64,000 bases of DNA, taken from positions 1 to 64,000 of the forward strand of contig KB906734.1 of NCBI GenBank assembly GCA_000381585.1, in the 5' to 3' direction. The position numbers and the translations under genes were made by a program. Within the stretch, counting starts at the first letter, position 1. Every line of letters starts with the position of its first letter. The DNA is from Acidobacteriaceae bacterium KBS 83 (GTDB lineage Bacteria; Acidobacteriota; Terriglobia; Terriglobales; Acidobacteriaceae). The notes under the pieces were generated by a model. That model was not told the DNA's origin. It saw nothing but the letters and a program-made list of their open reading frames with translations, and made no database searches. Positions 9,171 to 16,535 of the stretch are shown here, piece after piece.

Positions 9171-11612
9171 ATGCGGCGGTACCTGATCCTTGTTGTCCTC
9201 TTCCTCATCACGCTTCCTGTTCAGCTCTCTGTTCTCGGTTGCGGGTCGAACCCAAACAACTACTGCAACAGCAACGGAGCCGGCTTCTCAACGAAGAAGG
9301 GAACATTGGTCTCATTCTCTCTGGAGCCGCAGCAGACCGGCATCTCCCTTTCGTACGGGCAGATAGGAACGCTGACTGCCGGCGCGGGCAAAGATTGCAC
9401 TGGCGCTGCAGTGAGCGTCGGTACCGTGAACTACGGCAGCTCGGATCTCAACAACGCCGATGTCTCTCCCAGCGGACAGATCTGCGCCGGTCGCTGGAAC
9501 CGCCTGACCAACGCGGGCGTGGCGCCATACACCACCTGCCTCCCAACCAACCAATCGATGGTCGCCACCATGACGGCGAGCGCCAACGGCGTCGCTTCCA
9601 GCAACGCCGTGCAGGTGTACATCCACCCTGTGGTCACCAGCGTGTCGCTGGATACAACGAGTACAGGTGGTAGTCCATTGACGGGGTGTATCTCGCAAAA
9701 TCAGACCGCGCAACTGGATGCCACAGCTTTCGTCGCAGGTCAGCCGAAACCCTATTGCGCGCCAAATATCGCTGGCGTTCCTAACTGTTCCACTGTCCTC
9801 GGTCACCTTACCTATGCCGCGCAGAGCACCTCCTCGATTAGCGGTACTGGCCCCCAGAACAGCATCGTCTCCATTGACCAGAACGGCCTGGCAACGGCGA
9901 AGCAGCCTGGCGCCGCACTGATCTCCGCCAGCATTGCAGGCACCAGCTCCAGTGCCGGCGTCTTCCATACCTGCCCGCCCAAGTCGATCACGCTCTCCGC
10001 CAATGGCGGCACCAGTGTCCTGGTGACTCCGAATACGCCCCAGCCCACCACGGCGACAGTGATCGATACCAACGGCGCCACCATTACCGGCGTGCCGCTC
10101 AGCTTCACCTCAACCGACCAGCGCACCATCGGAGTCAGCGGAAGCGGTTCCATCACATCGACCTTTCCCGGGTCGAGCTCGGTGTACGCGGTGTGTGCGC
10201 CGCCGACTTGCAATCCCGCACCGGTCAACCAGATTGGCATCAACGGCAACGGAACGCCGGTCGCCAGCAATACGATCGACGTGAAATCGCCGGGAAGCGC
10301 CAGCAGCTTTGTCTGGATGGCCAGCCCTGACTCCCAGTACTTCACTCCGCTGGATCTGAGCCAGGGCACCATCGGCACCCCGGTGCATCTGCCTTACACG
10401 CCAAATTCCATGGTGCTGGACCAGACCGGCGTCAGCCTCTACTTCGGCAGCTATCGCGAGTTGATGGTCGTTGCCGCCGCCAGTAACTCGCTGATTAAGG
10501 AAGACACAACGGTTCCTGGCGTGGTGCTTGCTGTCTCGCCGACTAACAATCAGGTGGTGATCAACGACCGTGACCGCCAGATCATTTACGTCTACCAGCC
10601 AGCGGTTGCGCCTTCGACTACAACTGGTGGCACAGGCAGTTCCGGAAGTACCGGAACACCGGCGAGCATCGTGACTCAGTACGGAGGCGTCGCGCAACGC
10701 GCAACTTTCTCGCCGGATGGCAGCACGATCTACATCCTGGGTATAAACAAGCTCTACGTCTACAACACCTTCACCGGATGGAGCACCGAGACGCTCGACC
10801 CCACCAACGGAACGCCTTCCGCAGCGGCGTGCCCGGCCAATGGGGCTCCGGGCAGTGATCCGAACACCGCGTACAACATCTTCTGCTCCCCGGATCTCTC
10901 GCTGGCTGTGCCGCAGTTCGGCGCCTTCCTCTCCGGCGCAAACACCTCGGCCCGCGGCTATTGCCCGGATACGCGCGTAACGCCGATTGATAACTATCCT
11001 TCAGCGGTGCCCGGCGGCGCAGTGGGCTACAACTTTTCCGCCGCCCACCTGGCCAGCACCACCGACGGCAGGCACCTGATCAGCGCGACCGCCAGTCCGG
11101 CGCAGCTGATCGACTCGAATGTCGTGGTGCCCACCAATGCCGGCACGAATCCGGAAGGCGCCTGCCCGATGGATCCAGCGTCCAAGGCTACGTTGCCACT
11201 GGAGATCACGAACTCCGCCAACTACACGCTCCCGCTGGCGACGTACGCGCCCTCACTGATTCACCAGGTAGTGACTTCGCCAGACTCGTCGCTGGCCGTG
11301 GTTACCTATGATTCGGCGAGCGCCACGCCCGGCAATGCCAAGCTACCCGTCTACAAGGTTCCAGCGCCTGGCGCGCAGGGATCATTGACTCCTGTGACGC
11401 TGACCGGCGCGCAGGCTACGACGCCGGTGGCGGCCATATTCAGTCCTGACCAATCGCAAATCTTCGTCTCGACTGCCGGCGACAGCAACATGCACATCAT
11501 TTCCACCAGTACACTGACAGACACGGAGCAGTTCAGCTCAAACCTGCCGGATACCAACGGCGGAATTACGCCGGCGCAATTCCTCGCCGTGAAGCCGAGA
11601 GCCATTCCGTAA
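9171..11612 (+). CDS. Large Ig-like / beta-propeller lipoprotein
   Basis: The ATG at 9171 follows GGGGAGG and gives an 813-residue protein starting MRRYLILVVLFLITLPVQLS, then VLGC, a lipobox with cysteine about residue 24. The earlier frame to 9003 runs through the palindrome and is discarded. The N-terminal half has bacterial Ig-like repeats rich in Thr, Ser and Asn (SVSLDTTSTGGSPLTGC, KSITLSANGGTSV). The C-terminal half has propeller-like blades (FSPDGSTIYILGINKLYVYN, VVTSPDSSLAVVTYD, IFSPDQSQIFVSTAGDSNMH). It is probably surface anchored; the ligand is unknown. This style of protein is common in acidobacteria. Confidence 0.75.
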   Translation: MRRYLILVVLFLITLPVQLSVLGCGSNPNNYCNSNGAGFSTKKGTLVSFSLEPQQTGISLSYGQIGTLTAGAGKDCTGAAVSVGTVNYGSSDLNNADVSPSGQICAGRWNRLTNAGVAPYTTCLPTNQSMVATMTASANGVASSNAVQVYIHPVVTSVSLDTTSTGGSPLTGCISQNQTAQLDATAFVAGQPKPYCAPNIAGVPNCSTVLGHLTYAAQSTSSISGTGPQNSIVSIDQNGLATAKQPGAALISASIAGTSSSAGVFHTCPPKSITLSANGGTSVLVTPNTPQPTTATVIDTNGATITGVPLSFTSTDQRTIGVSGSGSITSTFPGSSSVYAVCAPPTCNPAPVNQIGINGNGTPVASNTIDVKSPGSASSFVWMASPDSQYFTPLDLSQGTIGTPVHLPYTPNSMVLDQTGVSLYFGSYRELMVVAAASNSLIKEDTTVPGVVLAVSPTNNQVVINDRDRQIIYVYQPAVAPSTTTGGTGSSGSTGTPASIVTQYGGVAQRATFSPDGSTIYILGINKLYVYNTFTGWSTETLDPTNGTPSAAACPANGAPGSDPNTAYNIFCSPDLSLAVPQFGAFLSGANTSARGYCPDTRVTPIDNYPSAVPGGAVGYNFSAAHLASTTDGRHLISATASPAQLIDSNVVVPTNAGTNPEGACPMDPASKATLPLEITNSANYTLPLATYAPSLIHQVVTSPDSSLAVVTYDSASATPGNAKLPVYKVPAPGAQGSLTPVTLTGAQATTPVAAIFSPDQSQIFVSTAGDSNMHIISTSTLTDTEQFSSNLPDTNGGITPAQFLAVKPRAIP

Positions 11613-11657
11613 AGCGAGTCGGCGAGTCAGCAAGGCCGTCAAGACCAGACTGGCTCG

Positions 11658-12080
11658 CTACTTCCGGCTCTTTGCAATCGCATCCAGTATCCCGTTCAGG
11701 AAGCTGAGAGACTCCGGCGCAGAGTAGCGCTTCGCAATCTCTAGCGATTCGTTGATCACGATGGGAACGGGAGTACCGGGAAATCCCAACAGCTCCGCAA
11801 CGGCGAGACGCAACAGGTTGCGGTCGACCGCGGGCATGCGCGGGATGCGCCAGTGCGCGGAGTGCTGCTCGATGAGCGCATCGATCTCTTCCTCGCGCCC
11901 AGTAGCAACACGGAAGAGGTCCTCCGTAAAGCCCCGCGTATCCGCATCGATCGTCTCCTCGCGCGCCTTCCAGAAATTCTGTCGTACTTGCTCCGGCGTC
12001 TGCTTGCCGACGTCCCGCTGGAAGAGCATCTGCATGGCGAGTTCGCGCGACTTGCGACGCTTGCCTGGTGCCTGGCTCAT
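11658..12080 (-). CDS. nusB: Transcription antitermination protein NusB
   Basis: NusB binds boxA RNA with S10 to keep RNA polymerase processive on rRNA operons. The 140-residue protein has RRKSRELAMQMLFQRDVG at its N terminus and the family segment VINESLEIAKRYSAPESLSFLNGILDAIAK at its C terminus, at standard length. It overlaps the upstream ribH fusion gene by four bases (ATGA). The ribH-nusB pairing is very common in bacteria and supports both calls. Confidence 0.95.
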   Translation of the reverse strand: MSQAPGKRRKSRELAMQMLFQRDVGKQTPEQVRQNFWKAREETIDADTRGFTEDLFRVATGREEEIDALIEQHSAHWRIPRMPAVDRNLLRLAVAELLGFPGTPVPIVINESLEIAKRYSAPESLSFLNGILDAIAKSRK

Positions 12081-12964
12081 GCCGGCCGCCTGTCTGTAAC
12101 CGCTCCTGTGGCGATCCGGCGATGCACGTCTACCATCTCGATGGTCGCTACCGCTGCCTCGAAGCCCTTGTTTCCTGCCTTAATCCCGGCTCGGTTCAGT
12201 GCCTGCTCCAGCGTCTCGCAGGTCAGCACGCCGAACCCGTGGGGCACGCCGGTCTCCTGCTGGGATTGACCGATGCCGCGACTCACCTCGTTGTAGATCG
12301 CCTCGTAATGGGCTGTTTCGCCGCGCAGAAGGCAGCCGAGGGCGATCACACCGTCGAAACGCTTGCTGGCCGCGAGGGCTCGCACCGCCGAAGGAATTTC
12401 CCACGCTCCCGGCACTCGAACAATCTCAATCTGCTCGCGGGACGCGCCACTGCGCAGCAGACCGTCGAGAGCACCCTGCAACAAGCGATCCGTGATGACC
12501 GCATTCCAGCGCGCGACGACGATGGCAAATCGCATGCCTGCGGCCGAGAGATCACCTTCGATAGCAAGCGGCTTGCCGCGCAGCGGATCTTCCCACTGCC
12601 AGAAGGCGAACGGAATGCCGGGCACGGGTTCGATGGTGAACGCAAGCGACTTCCATGTCGTGGGCGTGACGTTGCTGAGTCGGCGGGATGCCTCTTGCTT
12701 GCCTGCGGCCTGCTCCAGCCACTCCTTCGCGGCCCGGTGCACATCGTCAATCGCGGTGACTTCGATGAGCACTTCGGCAGGCAGATGGGCCATGCCATCG
12801 AGCAACTCGAAGCTGCCCACGGGCGCGAGAAAGGGCGCTCCGCGGCTCGTGTCTGTCTCCCAGCTGCGGCCCGGTTCCATCCCGATCGCAGAAAAGAAGC
12901 GGCGCAGGGTGTCATATACAGCAGCCGTGCTGGCCGCATGCACGAAGGTGATTCCCTTAATCAT
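12077..12964 (-). CDS. ribH: VOC-like domain fused to 6,7-dimethyl-8-ribityllumazine synthase
   Basis: The C-terminal ~160 residues are lumazine synthase, the penultimate riboflavin enzyme: IEGDLSAAG-RFAIVVARWN (about 135-153), VPGAWEIP, the phosphate/catalytic loop GCLLRGETAHYE (His about 219) and KAGNKGFEAA. Residues 1-130 are an extra domain with GITFVHAASTAAVYDTLRRFF at the start and VPGIPFAFWQWEDP at the end, resembling a vicinal-oxygen-chelate (glyoxalase-like) unit. The conserved RibH strand IEGDL lies before the only nearby internal methionine (144), so a separate ribH start is unlikely and a real fusion is favoured. RibH alone is usually about 155 residues. The function of the extra domain is unknown. 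Confidence 0.88.
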   Translation of the reverse strand: MIKGITFVHAASTAAVYDTLRRFFSAIGMEPGRSWETDTSRGAPFLAPVGSFELLDGMAHLPAEVLIEVTAIDDVHRAAKEWLEQAAGKQEASRRLSNVTPTTWKSLAFTIEPVPGIPFAFWQWEDPLRGKPLAIEGDLSAAGMRFAIVVARWNAVITDRLLQGALDGLLRSGASREQIEIVRVPGAWEIPSAVRALAASKRFDGVIALGCLLRGETAHYEAIYNEVSRGIGQSQQETGVPHGFGVLTCETLEQALNRAGIKAGNKGFEAAVATIEMVDVHRRIATGAVTDRRPA

Positions 12965-13092
12965 TCTCTTTTGAATCTACCATTCAGCCATTGCAAGACG
13001 AGAGAACAACGGCCCCGGCAACTGCTGCCGCCGAGTGACAAAAACGCACGCGCCACGGATGATAGTGGGTTCACAAGAAGGAGACAGTCCGG

Positions 13093-13875
13093 ATGGCCTA
13101 CGAGACCCTGCTGCTCGAACGAAGCGACGCCTACGCTGTTGTCACCCTCAATCGCCCCAACGTGATGAATGCGCTGAATCGCGCGCTTTTTGCCGAACTG
13201 GATGATGCCTTTGCTGCGCTCGCGAATGACTCAGGCGTGCGCGCCATCATTCTGACCGGCGCGGGCGAGAAGGCCTTCGCTGCCGGCGCCGACATCAGCG
13301 AGTTGGCCACGCTGACGGCAGCCGAGGGCCAGCAATTAGCACTGAGGGGACAGGCCATCTTTCGCAAAATCGAAACCTGCGGCAAGCCGGTGATTGCAGC
13401 GATTCAGGGCTTCGCGCTCGGTGGCGGCTGCGAGCTTGCGATGGCCTGCACGCTCCGCATCGCGAGTGAGCGCGCCCGGCTCGGCCAGCCAGAGGTGAAG
13501 CTGGGGCTGGTGCCCGGATACGGTGGCACGCAGCGCCTCCCGCGGCTGGTGGGCAAGGGCGCCGCGTTCAAGCTGCTGCTGACGGGAGATATGGTCGGCG
13601 CAGAAGAGGCCTTCCGCATGGGGCTGGTGGACGAGGTAGTGCCGGCCGAGGCTCTGATGCCGCGCACGGAGACGCTGGCTCGCGCCATCGCACAGCAGGC
13701 GCCGCTGGCGGTCGCCGGTTGCCTGCGCGCCGTGGAAGGCGGCTACGATCTGCCGATCGAAGCTGGGCTGGAATTGGAAGCGTCTCTCTTCGGGTTGGCC
13801 TGCGCAACCGAGGACAAGGCGGAGGGCACACGTGCTTTCCTGGAGAAGCGTGCCCCGGCATGGCAGGGACGCTAG
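13093..13875 (+). CDS. Enoyl-CoA hydratase/isomerase (crotonase family)
   Basis: It hydrates trans-2-enoyl-CoA in beta-oxidation or butyrate-type pathways. The 260-residue length is typical. The CoA-binding/oxyanion segments are KAFAAGADISEL and GFALGGGCELAMAC, whose Glu is one catalytic residue. PEVKLGLVPGYGGTQRLPR carries the second catalytic Glu, so hydratase activity is likely. The start follows AAGGAG. It precedes a lipoprotein, DoxX and the lactate-type module on the same strand, but membership in one operon is not shown. Confidence 0.9.
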   Translation: MAYETLLLERSDAYAVVTLNRPNVMNALNRALFAELDDAFAALANDSGVRAIILTGAGEKAFAAGADISELATLTAAEGQQLALRGQAIFRKIETCGKPVIAAIQGFALGGGCELAMACTLRIASERARLGQPEVKLGLVPGYGGTQRLPRLVGKGAAFKLLLTGDMVGAEEAFRMGLVDEVVPAEALMPRTETLARAIAQQAPLAVAGCLRAVEGGYDLPIEAGLELEASLFGLACATEDKAEGTRAFLEKRAPAWQGR

Positions 13876-13979
13876 TTCAGCAACGGTAGGAAGACTGACC
13901 GGCGTGCAAGGATTGTTATGCTGACAACGTGCAACACCTCTGTCCTGCTGATATCCATCCACGCCCTTCATGCCTGAAC

Positions 13980-14540
13980 GTGAAATACGCCGCCTTTCTT
14001 CTCCCTCTGCTCGTTTTTGCGGGCTGCCGGCAAAACGCACCATCCGGCTCTACGCAGCAGCCCACTCCGCGCCAGTTGCAGCAGCAGCAGGCGCACGAAT
14101 TGGCAAAGAAGGAAGCTACGGCGCGCGTGGCGCTCGAAGAGATTCCGCCTCCGTCGAAACACCTTTATGTGAATGTGCGTAGCACCGACGCGTGGCAGAA
14201 TCCGTTCCTCACCGTGCACCGCGATACCCTGACCCTGCGCGTCATCTTCCCGCAGCAGACCACGAGCGCGCTGGATGCGGGCACCCTGCTGCATCCCGCG
14301 GCGGCGCGCCGGCAGGAGCTGGAAATTCGCATGTCCGACCTGCCCGAGGCGCTGGCCGCGGTCCCCGATTTTTCATGGCCCTACGGTCGCGTCGTTGCGA
14401 TTGAAGAGTCGCCCAACGCCTCTCGCCAGGATCGGCCACACGTACGGCGAAACGTGGAACAGGCAATCCGCATCGTGAACGACCTCGACGTTGTGGTGGA
14501 TGAGTGGACGCCCGGCGGCGGCAGTGGCCTGCTTCACTAA
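13980..14540 (+). CDS. Small lipoprotein of unknown function
   Basis: Initiation at the GTG at 13980 gives a classical lipoprotein signal, (M)KYAAFLLPLLVFAGC, with the lipid cysteine about residue 16. The frame upstream to 13929 adds residues that would spoil the signal. The mature part of about 170 residues begins with a Gln-rich stretch, then PPPSKHLYVNVRSTDAWQNPFLTV, PDFSWPYGRVVAIEES and VNDLDVVVDEWTP. I do not recognise a family. No strong ribosome site precedes the GTG. DoxX follows after 23 nt. Confidence 0.65.
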   Translation: MKYAAFLLPLLVFAGCRQNAPSGSTQQPTPRQLQQQQAHELAKKEATARVALEEIPPPSKHLYVNVRSTDAWQNPFLTVHRDTLTLRVIFPQQTTSALDAGTLLHPAAARRQELEIRMSDLPEALAAVPDFSWPYGRVVAIEESPNASRQDRPHVRRNVEQAIRIVNDLDVVVDEWTPGGGSGLLH

Positions 14541-14563
14541 ATTCAGAAAACTCAGGAGAACGC

Positions 14564-14992
14564 ATGGCGTTTCAAAAGCAATCGGCGAGTGCGAGTGGTG
14601 GAGAAGCGGGGCTCGCCATCCTGCGCATCGGAACCGGCGCCACGCTCTTCCTGCGCCATGGCTGGGAGAAGCAGCCAATGCACTGGGCTCAATTCATGGC
14701 GCGCTTTCCTGATCCCATCCACATCGGCTCGCACGCTTCATTTTTCGTCGCGTTCATCTCCGACTTCGTCTGTGCCCTCCTGCTTACGTTCGGCATATGG
14801 ACACGCTGGGTTGCGCTCTTTTGCTTCTGCAATATCCTGGTGGCCTGGGCAATGGTGCATCGCTTCGCCTTCTTCGGCAGAGGGCCAGGCTCAGACCACG
14901 GTGAGTTGATGGTGCTCTATCTCATCGCGCTGCTCACACTGGTCATCACCGGCTCCAGCGCCTTCAGCGTTGACCGGCTGCGCGGCAGATAG
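14564..14992 (+). CDS. DoxX-family membrane protein
   Basis: A 142-residue protein with four hydrophobic segments and the DoxX N-terminal signature GLAILRIGTGATLFLRHGWEK, ending VITGSSAFSVDRLRGR. DoxX relatives are small quinone/redox-associated membrane proteins without a settled role. The start at 14564 is chosen over an earlier in-frame one because CAGGAGAA lies just upstream. Twenty bases separate it from the transporter gene, suggesting cotranscription. Confidence 0.85.
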   Translation: MAFQKQSASASGGEAGLAILRIGTGATLFLRHGWEKQPMHWAQFMARFPDPIHIGSHASFFVAFISDFVCALLLTFGIWTRWVALFCFCNILVAWAMVHRFAFFGRGPGSDHGELMVLYLIALLTLVITGSSAFSVDRLRGR

Positions 14993-15012
14993 AACACGTA
15001 CAATCTCACACG

Positions 15013-16533
15013 ATGCCGCCGGCCATCCGCACCACCGCACTCGTTGTCTTCTGCCTCTGCTTCGTTGCGGTGACGGCAGCAGGCTTTCTTGCGGCGCGAT
15101 GGCGACGGGCAGACCTGCACAGCCTGGAAGAGTGGGGACTTGCCGGCCGCCGATTCGGCACACTCGTCGTCTGGTTTCTGATCGGCGGCGATTTCTACAC
15201 CGCCTACACAGTCATCGCTGTGCCCGCAGCCCTCTATGGAGCCGGCGCCGCCGGGTTCTTCGCGGTGCCGTACTGCATCCTCACCTATCCGCTGATGATG
15301 CTGGTGCTGCCGAAGCTATGGACCATATGTCACCGTGAGCGTTACATCACCCTGTCAGATTACGTGCGCGGTCGCTACCGAAGCCGTTGGCTGTCTGTCG
15401 CCTTCGCACTCACCGGCATCCTGGCGACCATGCCTTACATTGCGCTGCAGCTTGTCGGCATCCGCGAAGTCATCTCCGCGCTCGGCGTCCGTGGCGAATG
15501 GCCGCTCATCGTCGCCTTCGTCATCCTCGCCGCTTACACCTATACCAGCGGCCTTCGCGCTCCAGCTGCTATCGCCATCGTGAAGGACGTGATGCTCTAC
15601 ATCATGGTGCTCGCCGCGGTCATCATCATTCCGGCGAAGCTCGGGGGCTACGGCGCGGTGTTCGCGAACGCCGCACATGCTCTCTCGCAGCACACACCAC
15701 CCGCCTCCATCGTGTTGCGACCGGCGCAATATTGGAGCTATACAACGCTCGCCATCGGCTCTGCCCTGGCGCTGCTCTTCTACCCGCACACTTTCACCGG
15801 GACGCTCAGTGCCTCCGGCGCGAATGTCATCCGGCGCAACGCCGCGCTTATGCCTGCGTACAACATCCTGCTCGGGCTGATTGCGCTGTTGGGTCTTATG
15901 GCGCTCGCCGCAGGCATTCAGTCCAAGGACACCTCTGCTGTCGTACCCATTCTCTTCGTGCGCATGTTCCCTGAGTGGTTCGCCGGCTTCTGCCTGGCGG
16001 CGATCGGCATTGGCGCCCTGGTGCCGGCAGCCATCATGTCCATCGCTACGGCCAACCTGTTCACCCGCAATCTGTGGGGCGAGTTCGTGCGCACTCCGCT
16101 GACACCGCCAGAAGAAGCGCGCATGGCCAAACTTGTTTCGCTCGTCATCAAGTTCGGCGCACTCGCCTTCATTCTCGCCGGCAGCACGCAATATGCCATC
16201 GAGTTGCAGTTGCTGGGCGGCATATGGATCATGCAGATGGTGCCCGCAATCCTCTGCGGCCTCTTCACGCGCTGGTTTCGCGGCGCCGCGCTGCTTGCCG
16301 GTTGGGCTGTCGGCATGGCCACCGGTACGGCCATGGTTGTCTCCATGGGCATGAAGACTTCCGTCTTTCCCCTGCATCTTTCGGGACACACCTTCGCCGT
16401 CTACGCAGCGCTGCCCGCGGCTCTCCTGAACCTGGTGGTGACGGCGCTGGTTTCGCTTGTGACCGGCCGCGACAGAGAGAGTGAGGGCGAGGATCTTTCA
16501 CCGCTGCCGCCACCCACTCTGAATGAGGTCTGA
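15013..16533 (+). CDS. Sodium:solute symporter (SSS family), monocarboxylate-permease-like
   Basis: The 506-residue protein has about 13 transmembrane segments and SSS-type sequence (EEWGLAGRRFGTLVVWFLIGGDFYTAYT; LSDYVRGRYRSRWLS; VAFVILAAYTYTSGLRAPA). It most resembles permeases for small organic acids. The next gene starts two bases later and encodes a D-lactate-type dehydrogenase, so lactate or another 2-hydroxy acid is a reasonable substrate; that is inference from context. Confidence 0.85.
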   Translation: MPPAIRTTALVVFCLCFVAVTAAGFLAARWRRADLHSLEEWGLAGRRFGTLVVWFLIGGDFYTAYTVIAVPAALYGAGAAGFFAVPYCILTYPLMMLVLPKLWTICHRERYITLSDYVRGRYRSRWLSVAFALTGILATMPYIALQLVGIREVISALGVRGEWPLIVAFVILAAYTYTSGLRAPAAIAIVKDVMLYIMVLAAVIIIPAKLGGYGAVFANAAHALSQHTPPASIVLRPAQYWSYTTLAIGSALALLFYPHTFTGTLSASGANVIRRNAALMPAYNILLGLIALLGLMALAAGIQSKDTSAVVPILFVRMFPEWFAGFCLAAIGIGALVPAAIMSIATANLFTRNLWGEFVRTPLTPPEEARMAKLVSLVIKFGALAFILAGSTQYAIELQLLGGIWIMQMVPAILCGLFTRWFRGAALLAGWAVGMATGTAMVVSMGMKTSVFPLHLSGHTFAVYAALPAALLNLVVTALVSLVTGRDRESEGEDLSPLPPPTLNEV

Positions 16534-16535
16534 GG

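Noticed and set aside
15355-16389. 344-codon minus-strand open frame inside the SSS transporter gene
   Set aside because: Product is His/Asp/Glu-rich and hydrophilic, as expected from the complement of a membrane protein; no start signal or motif.
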